Positions 49,968 through 60,706 of a stretch of 64,000 nt of DNA are shown in pieces (within the stretch, counting starts at the first letter, position 1; the number at the start of each line of letters is the position of its first letter). The DNA is from Rhynchopus sp. YZ270_cl-10 (taxonomy: Eukaryota; Euglenozoa; Diplonemea; Diplonemida; Diplonemidae): positions 1,054,001 through 1,118,000 of the forward strand of contig OZ037883.1 in NCBI GenBank assembly GCA_964035575.1. The letters run 5' to 3'. Under the pieces are notes generated by a model. The model made no database searches, was not told the DNA's origin, and saw only the letters and a list, made by a program, of their open reading frames with translations. The position numbers and the translations under genes were made by a program.

Positions 49968-50652
49968 ATGGATATTAATGTGATGTTCTCTGCAGACCAG
50001 ATTGCAGTGCCACCGGAGCTGGCACCGATCCTGCGACAATATACAAAGGCAGTGCTGCGGCACGAGGCGGGTATAGCAAAGCTGGGTCTCAGCAAGTGGA
50101 CGAGCAACTATTTTGCAGAGCTTGGTGGCCTCGCGAAAGTGTTCTCCGATGACGGCGTCCTCCAGGGTGCGGGGGATGTGAATGCCGTCAACTCACCCGG
50201 CACAGCTGTGCAACAAAACCTAAAAGACAGTGTGATAAATGACGTTGCAGCGTTCATCCAGAACACAGCTGTCGATGGTGCACAGTATGCATTATTCTTT
50301 TTCGTAGTCGATGTGCAAAGGCAGATCCATCTCAGGCGAAGCTCTTTTTTTTTTAGAGCATATAATGAAACCTCCAATTATGAAGGAATAAAGGTGACGG
50401 AAACTGCTGGGATTCGTCCTGAAACCTTTCTCGTTTATCCTGCTCTTTAAAAAACACCCCAAAACCCCCCTTTGTTTCAGACCTGAGCTGACCAAGGCGC
50501 ACGAAGATGCGTTGATTAAAGAGATCCAGACAGTGCACGGGTTAGATATCAGTCCGGTATGTTTTGCTTGGGATGAAGAGGTTGTCGGAGTTTATCCTTA
50601 TTTACAGTACCCTAACTGTGTTTGGCAGATTTTTTTTTATACAACTACCTAG
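49968..50652 (+). CDS. ropporin-like RIIa-domain protein, split gene with uncertain 3' end
   Basis: Exon 1 (49968-50284) and exon 2 (50481-50556) join in phase 2 through an intron with donor GTATGC and acceptor TTTGTTTCAG, restoring DGAQ|PELTKAHEDALIKE. The first 47 residues carry an RIIa dimerisation/docking domain (ADQIAVPPELAPILRQYTKA, then WTSNYFAEL), as in ropporin, ROPN1L and SPA17. In those proteins this domain binds A-kinase anchoring helices at the flagellar radial spoke or fibrous sheath. The proposed last exon (50608-50652, ending at TAG) is only 15 codons and would give about 145 residues, shorter than most relatives, so a further exon may be missed. Supports a motile flagellate. 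Confidence 0.65.
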
Positions 50653-51232
50653 CGCGTAGGCGGAACGTTACTACGTTTACTACGTATTTGGGTATTTTTT
50701 TTCAATTCGACCACTTTTTTTGGACGCCAAACGCATATAAAATGTGCACTAGTGGTGTTCCCGAAATGGCCCATATTGACATGTCCTTGACATGTCGTTG
50801 ACATGTCCCCGACAGCAGACCGGTAACACCAACTAGGGGCACATTCATCTTACGCGGTCACTCTTTCATTGTATTGCACGCCTCTTATTTGCTTTCCGTT
50901 CTCCTGAACGTACACGAATCTATTAAAATCACACACAAATCATCAAAAGGCACTTCGATCAGCACCCCACTCAAACGACACCCTCACGAGCGATGCAGCT
51001 ATACAGGCAGTTACCGCCATGTTTGCAAAATAAAGCCCCCTTTTCTATAAGCAAGTACATTTTTTCATTTGTACTTCTTCTCCCCCCTACCACCCACCCA
51101 CCCCACCCACACTACACCAACCCTCAATATTTCTAAACGAAACTCCCCATTTCCCCCCTTATTACCCCTTTCTCTTCCTCCTCCCCACACAAACTTTACT
51201 TCCAAAAGGCAAGAATAAAAAAAAAAAAGAAC
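50653..51232. other. spacer, nothing recognised
   Basis: Contains a triple ACATGTC-type motif (GACATGTCCTTGACATGTCG and onward, about 50778-50812) and a degenerate A motif near 50840. Pyrimidine-rich before the next gene. Confidence 0.45.
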
Positions 51233-52543
51233 ATGGCGTTTCGTGCGTGCCTATGCATGCTGACTGTATCTGTTGCGGCAGGACTTGGACCGTCTGCTAA
51301 GACAACGCATCCTTACTGGCTTGACGATGCAGAGTACCAGACCCACAGAAGCACGGCAGATTTGCCTACTACTGCAGAGGTGGTGGTGATTGGTGCAGGA
51401 GGTGCAGGGATCAGCGCGGCGTACGAGTTGACAACGGCGTTCAACACTTCTGTTGTGGTTGTTGATGCGCGTGGTGTGGCGGGGGGTGCGTCTGGTAGGA
51501 ACAGCGGTGGTGTCGGAGGGGGCATCGATTGGACCGGCACCGTCGCGCAGTACGGCGAGGAATACGCCCACCGTCTCCTCAAGGACTCTGACGACCGTTT
51601 CCAGGCCTTCATCGAGATGAACTCCAACGCAGACTGCCACAAATGCTGGATTCGTGTTGGAGGCAGCTCCTCCCTCTACACCTCTCCTGTTGCCTTTGAG
51701 GCCGATGCAGCTGACATCAAAGCAGCAAAGGCTGCCGGGGTAGGCGAGAACTCCACCATATGGAACGCCACCGAGGTTGCGAAGCACTCCAAATCCTCTT
51801 TCTTCTCGGGGGGGACGTATTCGAAGTTTGGAGGGAATGTTTGGGGGGCGAAGTACGTCTTCACCCTGACCCGCAAGGCGCTTGCGACTGGGCTGCTCAA
51901 CCTGCAGACACAGACGCTCGTCACCTCTGTCACCAAGGCAGACGGCGGCTGGTCTGTCACCACCGAGCGTGGCACCATCCTCGCCAAGAAGGTGGTCTAC
52001 GCCACCAATGCATACACCCGCGACATTTTGGAGGAGGGGTCCTGGATCACCCCGGTCCGCGGACAAATTGTGATGACACAGAAGACCGAGAAGCTCTGGG
52101 ACTTCGACGTTGGTGTTGACATGGGTGACATCTACATGCACCAGCAGCCATCTGGGGAGGTGCTTCTCGGCGGAATGCGCCATGTGACGAAGGAAGGGCA
52201 GGAGGGGACGATGGACGACTCCGAGCTGAACCCTGTTGTGCACGGTGCGCTTGTGGGTCTGGTGCCGTCGTTCTGGCCGGTGACGCAAGGAGTACCTGAG
52301 TGGCGCGCCTGGTCCGGCATCATGGGGTTCTCGAAGGACTTCAAACCCCTCGTCGGTGAGATCCCCAACAAGGAGGGCGCCTTTATCGTTGCAGGCTTCA
52401 CCGGCGGTGGGGTGCAGCGTGGATGGCAGTTCGGCCTTGCTGTAGCCTCCATGGTTGCAACCGGCAAGCCCCCACAGTACTGGCAGGACCTCTCAAAGTA
52501 CTACGACCAGTTCCTTGCAAGCAGGGTGAAGGGGCAATTCTAA
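51233..52543 (+). CDS. secreted FAD-dependent amine/amino-acid oxidase (DAO family)
   Basis: 436 residues with a signal peptide (MAFRACLCMLTVSVAAGLG). The FAD-binding Rossmann motif VVVIGAGGAGISAAYEL is near 47-63 and is followed by VVVVDARGVAGGASGRNSGG, the DAO/GlyDH-type second motif. The ILAKKVVYATNAYT strand and PVRGQIVMTQ mark the substrate domain, and GAFIVAGFTGGGVQRGW near 385-401 closes the FAD site. This is the architecture of sarcosine, glycine or D-amino-acid oxidases, which transfer electrons to oxygen and release hydrogen peroxide. The substrate cannot be assigned. Secretion together with the secreted peroxidase at 24356 could form a peroxide source and user pair, but they are 26 kb apart and no shared upstream motif is seen. 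Confidence 0.85.
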   Translation: MAFRACLCMLTVSVAAGLGPSAKTTHPYWLDDAEYQTHRSTADLPTTAEVVVIGAGGAGISAAYELTTAFNTSVVVVDARGVAGGASGRNSGGVGGGIDWTGTVAQYGEEYAHRLLKDSDDRFQAFIEMNSNADCHKCWIRVGGSSSLYTSPVAFEADAADIKAAKAAGVGENSTIWNATEVAKHSKSSFFSGGTYSKFGGNVWGAKYVFTLTRKALATGLLNLQTQTLVTSVTKADGGWSVTTERGTILAKKVVYATNAYTRDILEEGSWITPVRGQIVMTQKTEKLWDFDVGVDMGDIYMHQQPSGEVLLGGMRHVTKEGQEGTMDDSELNPVVHGALVGLVPSFWPVTQGVPEWRAWSGIMGFSKDFKPLVGEIPNKEGAFIVAGFTGGGVQRGWQFGLAVASMVATGKPPQYWQDLSKYYDQFLASRVKGQF

Positions 52544-54340
52544 AGCTCCACCAACCCTTCTCTCTTTTTAATGTGAAATTTTTGCGTTTTTTTATTTAGA
52601 CGTAACAGAGATTGCTGTAGGCGAGACATTTCATGGTTCTTCCTTTTCCCTGAGGTGTTAGGGTTTATGCTCATCTGTTACCAACCTATTCATTTTTGAG
52701 CTATATTGAGTATACCTCAGATCATCACACAGGAACGAAACAGCAAAGAGGTGTGTGCACGAGAGCATTCGTCTTAAAAGTTTTCTATTTTTTTTTTTTT
52801 TTTTGCAAAGAAAAAGTGGGATAAAAAAAACAACAGCAATGACGTCGTGAAACTAAAGCGCAACAGTATGTCCGCGAGAAAAAAAAAATCTATTCCAAAT
52901 AGTGTGCTGTGTTTCGTTGTGCCCCTTTTTTTTATTTTTACCTGTTGTTGCTGTTTGATAGCCCACGCTTCTACTGTTTCACTCCTTATCCTCCCCTATT
53001 CACAGTGGCCCTTTAGTACTAGGGTAGCGCTTTGCAAACAGTGTTGTTTTTCTTCCTTCGATGATTCGTACTGGAAAAAATATTCAGTGTTTGATAAAGT
53101 TCAAAGCTGTTCATCTACCTCCCCCAAAAAAATCGCTTTTTTATGTGTTTGTTTCCTTGACAGAAGTTGTTTTAAATGGTGTGTGATTCATATTCAATTG
53201 TTGGTCCTGTTTTTTATTTAAAAAAAAAATGTCAACAATTAGCAAATATCAGATACGTGGATTGAAGAAAAAAGAAATGTATCGAGGTACACTTTGTATG
53301 CATAATATATCATGTGTACTTGAAGCGCTTGAAACCAGTTTTCACATTTTTTTCTCCCCCATTAGATTTGGATGCTCCCTTTTTTTTTGTGAAGACATTT
53401 GCACTACCAACTTCACTTTTTAGTTCGAGTTCAAAGTTTCTTTCTGCATGCACAGTAGCATGCGCGAGAGTATTAATGTACGACAGTGTGAAGTAAATGA
53501 CATGACTGTGGTTTTACTTTGTGGTTTCACCGTTGGCTTACAACAGTGAAACCATACGTAAACTCGCAAGTCAAGTCATTTACTTCACACTGTCGTGTGA
53601 GACACACGCTTCCCCTCCCTTTTTTCGATGATGCAACACTGTTCTACAGGTTCACCTGCATGTCATCAAAAGAAGGAAAATAGTAGAACCAAAAAAAAAG
53701 AGAAAATAATACGGAAGTAAGCCCGTTGCGGGTATCCATACTCCCCTTACTATCAGCAGCTATGTGTTTTTTTCCCCCCTCTTTTTACAAAATTTGTCAC
53801 GGGGCTTTGTATCTTCTAGACAAAAAAAAATATATCAAAACCCCACTACCAACGTTATTCCCTGCACCCCCACACACACCCCACGGAATTCATATGGGCA
53901 AGGTTTCGCTCTACAGGGACTACCCACATTAGCTTTCAACAAAAACCCGCGTAATGTGCAATTTAAACGCACATCAGAAGTCCGTTTTTTTATTCCACCC
54001 CAAAAAAAAAACAGTGTTGAGTTCACCTGTGTATGTGTGACCTCTCCTTCTCTCTCTCTCTCTCTCCTCTCCCCCCCAAAAAAACCCCCGAACAACCAAA
54101 TTACCTCTCAAAAAAAAGCTGATTCTTTTTTTTCCCTCCTCCTCCTCCTCCTCCTCCTCCTCCTCCCTCCCCTGTCCACCCTTTTTGGGTTCCCTTTTGA
54201 TATTAGACGGTCTTTTGGGTTGGAGTAGCGATAAATATAATTCACCTCTGTTTTTTTTTCTCTCCCCCCTTTTTTTCCCGATCAGTTCATCCTATCTTTA
54301 TCACAGACTCTAGACCTGATTTTATCAAAAAAAAAAAAAA
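52544..54340. other. 1.8-kb gene-free stretch
   Basis: Contains a degenerate A motif near 52653 and another near 52753, a hairpin element (53480-53596), a module C echo (GAAGACATTTGCACTACCAAC, about 53391) and a TCC trinucleotide run (about 54137-54166). The ATG of the next gene directly follows a 13-A tract. No coding region recognised. Confidence 0.5.
53480..53596. mobile_element. 117-bp hairpin element, MITE-like
   Basis: Arms ACGACAGTGTGAAGTAAATG and its complement (ending 53596) enclose a second nested stem (GGTTTCAC with GTGAAACC). No clear target duplication. Confidence 0.6.
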
Positions 54341-57300
54341 ATGGTAATAAAAAAGGCGAAACAGAAGATCGAACCAGTGAAGGTCTCTGATGCTGGGTTG
54401 CCACCGTCGTATCCTTCTTATGGGTTTGCTGAGAGGTATTTGAAATGGGTTGCAGACAATGCTGTGGAAACCGACAAATCAGATACACGAGAGTACGACA
54501 GCAACAGCGACGACGACGATGTGGAGAACGACCTCCCCGAGCTTTCCGCTGCACGACGTCGCATGAATATGGAGCCAGACGGCACGCAAACCCTCGAAGA
54601 CGGCTACACAAATGAATTCTTTGACATCAAACATTCCATCGCAGATCTGTTTGTGGAGCTCACACAACGCCCTGATGTAGTACGATGCATGACGTTCCGG
54701 GTTCTCGAGCTTTTTGCGTTGGAACTTCAAAAAAAGGAACTTCAAATAAAGCGAAGCTATGAGCAAGAAGCGAAACTACAATCTGCGAGACCCTCAAAAC
54801 AGTTTTCTTTTCGTTCGGTTATGTCATACAAAACGGAGGCATCGCCGCGAAGCCGACAAGGGGTACAGAGTGTCATTCTTCCCAAACGGTCACCTCTATT
54901 AGGAAACTTCACGGAAGTGTCACCACGCAATAGAAGCTTCGCAAAGCCGTCTGCAGAGGATGTGGAGGAGATCCAGGGTGTTCTCTCTGTGCACGGTGCG
55001 GATGCAACTTCTGTTGATGGCAGTCAAGAAGCGGATGAAGAAGACAAGATTCTTGCTGAATTTGTTGCATCTAAGGATGGGTCAACCCCCGTAGATACGT
55101 TCGTTTCTCATCTACACGGTGCATTTGATGCATACAAGACATCTCTCGAGGACGTAGTCTCGCTATTCGATCGTGTAATCGGTGGAGCTACTGCGGACGT
55201 CGAAGCTGGGCAAGACCCTCAATTTTCGTTGGTAGATTTTTACCGAGGTTGTTCTTATTGTCTGAATAAATGCAAAAGAAAGATTTCATCTTTTATGAAT
55301 ATTTCTGACGTCCTTGGAGAGGTGACTGCAGCGTTGACTGAAATTCATTTGAAAGATAAAACGATTGCTTCTTTGAAGGAAGAGATTTTGGGGCAAAATG
55401 AGGAGACAATACGCTTGGTGCGGGAGGTGGTGCGGAATGCGGTGTGTCAAAAGAAAACGACGTTGCTGTCAGATCCGAGAAGGGCGGTACCGTCTGGGTC
55501 TCCTACAGTATCATTGGTAGGGGTGGAGATATATGAGTGGGCAAAGATGAAAGGGGGATTTCAAGGTATTGAAGTAGAAGCAATTCGTGGTACATTCAAA
55601 ACCACTGTCAGCACCACCGCCGAACAGTTTGATGCCGTCAAATCACGGTCCTGCGACGGAGGGGTCACCTATGCTCTAACAGAAGCTCATACCGCGCTTC
55701 TCTTTGCCGAAGCCCTTTTCACAGCATTTCGAAACCCAGATATCTGGCCAGAAACCCTCTCCGCGCATCCCCTAGGGGAAACAACCAAGGACAACGTTCT
55801 GACCGGCCTCCGCACCAAAATCGCAGTCTCCACAGGGAAGTCTTCTGTTCTCATCCATGACACCGGTGCTATTGAATACCCTGGTCGCGTATCAGATAGA
55901 CTACCATATTTGATGACAATCATCCCACCGGGGGCATTGTTTCTAGCGGGTGAGGCATTGGAAGGGTTGGAGGCGCATGGCGATCTCACATCGACATCGT
56001 CTGGGTGGACAGTAGACCTTCATGGTACAACCTACGCAGTGAACGATTTTGCGTCATTACCTTTCTTTAACCCAAAGGAGGACGGTACAGATGAGTTGAA
56101 CATCAAATCCTGCATTCCCTGCGGAATTGACAGTGTAATCCACGAGATATGGGCAGAGTTGCATGGTCAGGCATTGTCAAATGACTATCTAAGGGTCCGT
56201 TTTGACACTGCGTTGCGTACAAAGCGGGCGTCTCTTACGGATTCACCGTACTTTGCGATTGATACAAAAGAGGTTGTCCCCGAGAAGCCTCCGACCACAT
56301 CGATCCACGACATCCAGTATGCAAGCGAAGGGTCTACTACGGCATATTTTGTTTTGGTTGATATCGGCTCCTTCAATACCATCCGGTTTTCGTTGTCGGA
56401 GGTGCTTTTGTCGCGGTTGCTTCATCTTCTTCAAGAGAAGTGTAGGGATAGCTGCGAATCCTTTTTGGGCGTACCATGCAAACCTTGTCCAGAACGGATG
56501 CGGGAATACCCATTGCGCGAAGAGGATATATCCTTTCTCTACGTCTGCGGATTTGATGAGGTGCACAAGGCTGTTGCGTTTTCTCAGGATATTCAAAATC
56601 TGTGTTTTCTTGAAAAATCTTGGCCCGCGGATCTAGAGGATTTAGAGTGCAGTGCGGATATATGGCATCATGGTAGTCTCCTATTTCGGGGTCTCCGTCC
56701 GACTGTTGTTATTACCAGGGGTGTTGTTACGAAGAAAAAGCGGGGTCTGGATCTTTGTACCACGACGTTGCATGATATGATGTGTATCGCGGAGTTTGCG
56801 TTGCCAGGGCAAACGGTGATCACCCCAGAGGTGTTTGAAGCCTTAACAGACCTACGCCACATCAAGCAAACCGCGGAAGGGGTGTCCGGGAATGTCGAAT
56901 TATCCACTGAGGCGATTCAACCAGATGGAGAGCTCTCCGCAACCTATTCGTTCGTGGTAACCCCGTTGCAGACCTTATTCATGAAGAAGGAGGTAGAGGA
57001 CGATGACAAAAAGAATATAGAAACCTATGAGTCTCCCTTTCGATGCATCCAATTAGCAAAATTTGCGGCAAGAGAAGCGCATTTTGTGTCCGAACATCGC
57101 CGCGTTTTGAAGAGAAATGGATCCCCAAGGTCTCCTTCGAATGCAGCAATCTCAGCAGGGATTAACGAAGCACTTCAAAAGAAGGTCGACAATTTTTATT
57201 TGTCGCTCAAGAACTTCTTCCCTCCTGAAACACCAAGGGAAGGAGACGACGCGATGGACGCTCTACTACGCGCAAAACAGCTTTTAGCAGGGAGACGAGG

Positions 57301-59218
57301 CTCTGATGGGCCTGCTATTGAATTGTTGACACGGGAACTTAAAGAGGCTGAAACTACTCTTGAAGAACGTGACGCCAAAATCGAAGAACTTGAAGACGAG
57401 CTATACTGCATGAAGGTCGCACAAAACCAAAAAATCGTGGTCGAAGAAGTCCCTCCCTCTACTTCAGACACCGCAGACACTGCGTTAAAGTGCGACAGTC
57501 TCCTTTTACGTCGAGCGCACGAAGCTGTTCGAAAATTTTCCTCATTGATACAAAGCTACCTCTTTACGAACAACTTCCCTTTCGTTGACCATTGGGTGGA
57601 TCTCTCTGCAGAGCAGAAGCTGGACCTCATGCAGGCACGACAAGAGATACAAAAACAGTACGACGTCAAAGCACACCGTCTCCCTATTGGCGCTGATGCA
57701 GCAGGTTCACGCCTTGCGGAAGAACTGGCCTTAGCGTTGGAGGAGCTTGCGACCACAGAACGAAAACTTAAGGTAGACCGCTTCGTGGAAACTACACGGT
57801 CCCACTGCATAGAAAACCCCGAGGATGAGTACACCGCCTCCCTTTCCGCACCAGAGTCGATAGTTCTCTCAGTTACCGGAATTCTTGGAAAGCTGTGGGT
57901 ATGTATCCAAGCGTGGTTTGCCTCTGGAGAGGAGCGTGGACAGACACAGCAAAATGCGACCGAAATTTTCCATTGTTTGCAAAGCATTGCCTGCGGGAAG
58001 CTGGCGAGAACCTATGAGGATATGGGGTGCAATACTACGTTAACTTTGGTGGGTTCGTTGAATCCAAATGAAAAATACACCCCCGAAGGGCACAATATTG
58101 GTATGGGTTGCGACCTCGCTCTCATGGGTGAAGGGAGGAACAGCAGCAGACCTGGTACCGGAAACGACGGTGGTTTTGTTGCCTCAATGATGTTGCAGAA
58201 CAAATCGTATTCTCGCGCCGTAGCAGATGTTGTAGTGGACGCCAATATATGGAAGGGTGACACAATAGAAGGGACCACCTTTACATATCTTACCAACGTC
58301 AGTGCAGAAGATGACCTCCACCACGAACCTCCCGAAACCAACGAAATCAAAACCGAACCAGATCCAGCCCCGCTCCCTTCCCCAAAACGCATAAAACGGG
58401 GTAAAATCGTTAAAGGGTTGCCCACAAAACAACCATTTCCTAGTGGCGTACTGTATCCACATAGCAACGATAAGAGACCAGGGACTGCGGTAGCAGCGAT
58501 TCCGAAGGATTCGGGGGATTTGGTAGGGCTGTATAGGAGAGGGCATGTGAACGGTGTGCGGGTGGAGAGTGGTGAGGTGCCTTTATTGCCGTGTCGCGCA
58601 GCGTTGCGTGGGCAGGTGCATACTGCGGATGTACAAAGATACCTGGATGATCCAGTTTCACCTCGGTCTTCGCAGCTTATTGAGTACCGTGCGGACCTTG
58701 CAGTGGTGCGTAACGTTGCAGGCGCTGCTTTTAATAGTCGATATGAAATAGATGATGTCATAGGTGGTACATCAGGCTCGGTACCACTCCTTGAAGACAA
58801 AATGAAAAGCCTCGGAGGATCCGATGCGAGCCTTCTGGAGTTACCTGCAGCAGTGCGGGTGCCGATGATTCTTCCCTTCCCTTCGCATAAGGAGCACAGA
58901 GAGCGGGTAAAACCCCTATCACCCCAACCCAACACAAACACTGGGGTAGGAGCACTGAACCGTTGGGATGGCATCAATGATAAGACCTCTGATATGTATC
59001 CGTTCTCACTGAAGGAGTTTCCGGTGCGTTGCGGGAGTGGTCTGCGGGTAAGGGAGAAGCGCGGAAGTGGGAAGGGGAAGGAAGCTGTGCAGGAGGGCAG
59101 TGGTGGTGGTGGTGGTGATGGGGTAGGTGTCGTTCCACCCCTCACCTTCGCCGAGTCAGTCCGGAGGAAGCGGAAACCCTTTGTACGGATCTCATTAAAA
59201 GGGGAGGTTGTTAAGTAG
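54341..59218 (+). CDS. 1625-residue protein with two degenerate nucleotidyl-cyclase-like domains
   Basis: One uninterrupted frame. The N-terminus is acidic and partly helical. Two regions resemble class III cyclase homology domains. The first (about 386-590) starts TVSLVGVEIYEWAKMKGG, where the usual metal-binding Asp is Glu. The second (about 666-836) starts YFVLVDIGSFNTIRFSL and continues KAVAFSQDIQNLCFLEKSW and LRPTVVITRGVVTKKKRGLD, similar in wording to trypanosomatid adenylate cyclases (AVQLAQELQ, LRVRVGIHTG). Neither domain keeps a full metal, base and transition-state set, so catalysis is doubtful. A coiled coil lies near 995-1030 (EAETTLEERDAKIEELEDEL). The C-terminal 500 residues are mostly disordered and basic. 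No signal peptide or membrane helix is seen, so it is a soluble tandem-domain protein, perhaps flagellar or regulatory. Confidence 0.75.
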   Translation: MVIKKAKQKIEPVKVSDAGLPPSYPSYGFAERYLKWVADNAVETDKSDTREYDSNSDDDDVENDLPELSAARRRMNMEPDGTQTLEDGYTNEFFDIKHSIADLFVELTQRPDVVRCMTFRVLELFALELQKKELQIKRSYEQEAKLQSARPSKQFSFRSVMSYKTEASPRSRQGVQSVILPKRSPLLGNFTEVSPRNRSFAKPSAEDVEEIQGVLSVHGADATSVDGSQEADEEDKILAEFVASKDGSTPVDTFVSHLHGAFDAYKTSLEDVVSLFDRVIGGATADVEAGQDPQFSLVDFYRGCSYCLNKCKRKISSFMNISDVLGEVTAALTEIHLKDKTIASLKEEILGQNEETIRLVREVVRNAVCQKKTTLLSDPRRAVPSGSPTVSLVGVEIYEWAKMKGGFQGIEVEAIRGTFKTTVSTTAEQFDAVKSRSCDGGVTYALTEAHTALLFAEALFTAFRNPDIWPETLSAHPLGETTKDNVLTGLRTKIAVSTGKSSVLIHDTGAIEYPGRVSDRLPYLMTIIPPGALFLAGEALEGLEAHGDLTSTSSGWTVDLHGTTYAVNDFASLPFFNPKEDGTDELNIKSCIPCGIDSVIHEIWAELHGQALSNDYLRVRFDTALRTKRASLTDSPYFAIDTKEVVPEKPPTTSIHDIQYASEGSTTAYFVLVDIGSFNTIRFSLSEVLLSRLLHLLQEKCRDSCESFLGVPCKPCPERMREYPLREEDISFLYVCGFDEVHKAVAFSQDIQNLCFLEKSWPADLEDLECSADIWHHGSLLFRGLRPTVVITRGVVTKKKRGLDLCTTTLHDMMCIAEFALPGQTVITPEVFEALTDLRHIKQTAEGVSGNVELSTEAIQPDGELSATYSFVVTPLQTLFMKKEVEDDDKKNIETYESPFRCIQLAKFAAREAHFVSEHRRVLKRNGSPRSPSNAAISAGINEALQKKVDNFYLSLKNFFPPETPREGDDAMDALLRAKQLLAGRRGSDGPAIELLTRELKEAETTLEERDAKIEELEDELYCMKVAQNQKIVVEEVPPSTSDTADTALKCDSLLLRRAHEAVRKFSSLIQSYLFTNNFPFVDHWVDLSAEQKLDLMQARQEIQKQYDVKAHRLPIGADAAGSRLAEELALALEELATTERKLKVDRFVETTRSHCIENPEDEYTASLSAPESIVLSVTGILGKLWVCIQAWFASGEERGQTQQNATEIFHCLQSIACGKLARTYEDMGCNTTLTLVGSLNPNEKYTPEGHNIGMGCDLALMGEGRNSSRPGTGNDGGFVASMMLQNKSYSRAVADVVVDANIWKGDTIEGTTFTYLTNVSAEDDLHHEPPETNEIKTEPDPAPLPSPKRIKRGKIVKGLPTKQPFPSGVLYPHSNDKRPGTAVAAIPKDSGDLVGLYRRGHVNGVRVESGEVPLLPCRAALRGQVHTADVQRYLDDPVSPRSSQLIEYRADLAVVRNVAGAAFNSRYEIDDVIGGTSGSVPLLEDKMKSLGGSDASLLELPAAVRVPMILPFPSHKEHRERVKPLSPQPNTNTGVGALNRWDGINDKTSDMYPFSLKEFPVRCGSGLRVREKRGSGKGKEAVQEGSGGGGGDGVGVVPPLTFAESVRRKRKPFVRISLKGEVVK

Positions 59219-59693
59219 AAGAGAGGGAGGGAGGAGAGGTTGGGTGGTGATGGTGATGGTGGTGGTGCTAGCTTTGTGGAGAACGTTTTCGCTTCTCTTT
59301 TAACCCAGGGAAATGCAAAGCAAAAAACCGAAGAAAAAAACGGTACCTTCACAGGGCCGATACGTATTTAGTTTCTATTGCCATTCCCCCTTTTTTGAGA
59401 ATCAATAACTTGAGAAATCCAAAAAAAAAAAAAGAAGCGAAATCACCCTTTTCAGTTTACCCCAATGTACTCCTTTTTTTGACCTCTTTCCCCTCCCTTC
59501 TCTACTCTTTAGGGAATTGTTGTTGTTCTCCTATATTCTTTTCACTGAAACGGGAGCTATCTTACCAACGTTTTTTTTCTTTGCGCTTTCATCCGAGGCT
59601 GCATTGTACGTCGGTTTGCGGTGTGCCCTGCATCAGTAACCATTCCTTTTTCCTTCATTATTTCATTCCTTGAATAAAGTTTTCCTCTTTTTT
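59219..59693. other. spacer holding an A-B repeat
   Basis: The A-B composite repeat lies at about 59547-59655. The remainder is pyrimidine-rich. Nothing coding. Confidence 0.5.
59547..59655 (+). repeat. A-B composite repeat
   Basis: Reads GGGAGCTATCTTACCAACG (degenerate A), a T-rich spacer, then module B: GCTTTCATCCGAGGCTGCAT, GTACGTCGG, GTGTGCCCTGCATCAGTAAC. Same order as at 5849 and 38938. Confidence 0.6.
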
Positions 59694-60527
59694 ATGTCTC
59701 GTATAATATGGGATAGATTGCCCAATAGAGACACATTGAAGCAGGAGACTTTGGATTTTGGGAGAGCAACAAAACGAGGCACCAGGAACGGACTTGCAGT
59801 CGACACCCGCAAAAGCAGAGATGACAACGACAGCGACTCGGATGCAGAGCAACGCCAGCAACATCCTCCCAAAAGGCGTCGTACACACAACCGCAACGGA
59901 CCTAACCTTGAAGGCAACGCGGAGAACCTTCTGCACCGTGCGCAAACTTGGGTAGAAGGGAAAGTGCAGGAGGCTCTTAATGCGGAGCCTGATCGAACCG
60001 GGCTGGATCCAGAGCTGTGTGCAGAAGGGTTGCTGGGGGACGCATATCGCTCTGTCAGTTTGCAGCTGTTTGCAGGATTAAGCCTGCAGTTCAATGCAGG
60101 GATCATCCTGAAGGAGCGTCTGTCGGTCTACCATTTGGAGCATGCTGTGAAGTATTATGGGGGTAAGGTGTGTTATTTCCCGAAGCGTGGTATCACGCAT
60201 GTCGTGTGCACAAACCTCTCTGCAGCGAAGATGGACAAGGTAGCGCGGAGGGCAGGGCGTGCCGTGGGTGGGGTTGCTGTGGTCGTGACCCCGCAATGGG
60301 TGCTGGATTCACTCAGGGCAGGGAGGCGTCTTCCGGAGGGTCAGTACAGTTTGCTTGCTGCGCAAAACGTTGCAGCGCAGGCAGGTGGCGGTGGTGGTGG
60401 GGGGAACCTTAAAAGCTATACTGCAACAACGCTCGCAACCAACGCAAGGGGTGCCACCAAACCACGTACACTACAAAGCATGGCCAAACGTAAAGGGAAT
60501 ACGGCTGATGAGGTGATCGTGCTGTAG
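59694..60527 (+). CDS. REV1-like BRCT-domain protein without polymerase domain
   Basis: 277 residues from MSRIIWDRLPNRDTLKQ; the upstream in-frame TTG is rejected. The first 120 residues are charged, with a basic nuclear-localisation-like PPKRRRTHNRNG. A BRCT domain spans about 123-225: LFAGLSLQFNAG, VYHLEHAVKYYGGKVCYF, ITHVVCTNLSAAKMDKV and VTPQWVLDSLRAGRRLPEGQ. The text ITHVVCTNLS...K and the WVLDSLRAGRRLP ending are very close to the N-terminal BRCT of REV1, the translesion DNA polymerase scaffold. REV1 would continue into a Y-family polymerase domain. Here a short low-complexity tail ends at a stop, and 140 bp later the duplicated array block begins. Either this is a stand-alone BRCT protein or the gene lost its 3' part at the array junction. 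Confidence 0.75.
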   Translation: MSRIIWDRLPNRDTLKQETLDFGRATKRGTRNGLAVDTRKSRDDNDSDSDAEQRQQHPPKRRRTHNRNGPNLEGNAENLLHRAQTWVEGKVQEALNAEPDRTGLDPELCAEGLLGDAYRSVSLQLFAGLSLQFNAGIILKERLSVYHLEHAVKYYGGKVCYFPKRGITHVVCTNLSAAKMDKVARRAGRAVGGVAVVVTPQWVLDSLRAGRRLPEGQYSLLAAQNVAAQAGGGGGGGNLKSYTATTLATNARGATKPRTLQSMAKRKGNTADEVIVL

Positions 60528-60706
60528 GTGTTGTGTGGGGTACATTGGAGGGTGAATAGGATATGGGGTTGTGGGCGGGTTTGGGTGTAGAGTCGTGTAG
60601 AAGAGAAAAGGTCCATTGATAACTATTTTTATTGAACGAATATCGGTATTGCCCACCTCAATAATAACAACGTCAGATTGAACCTATACACAAACACAAC
60701 ACAACG

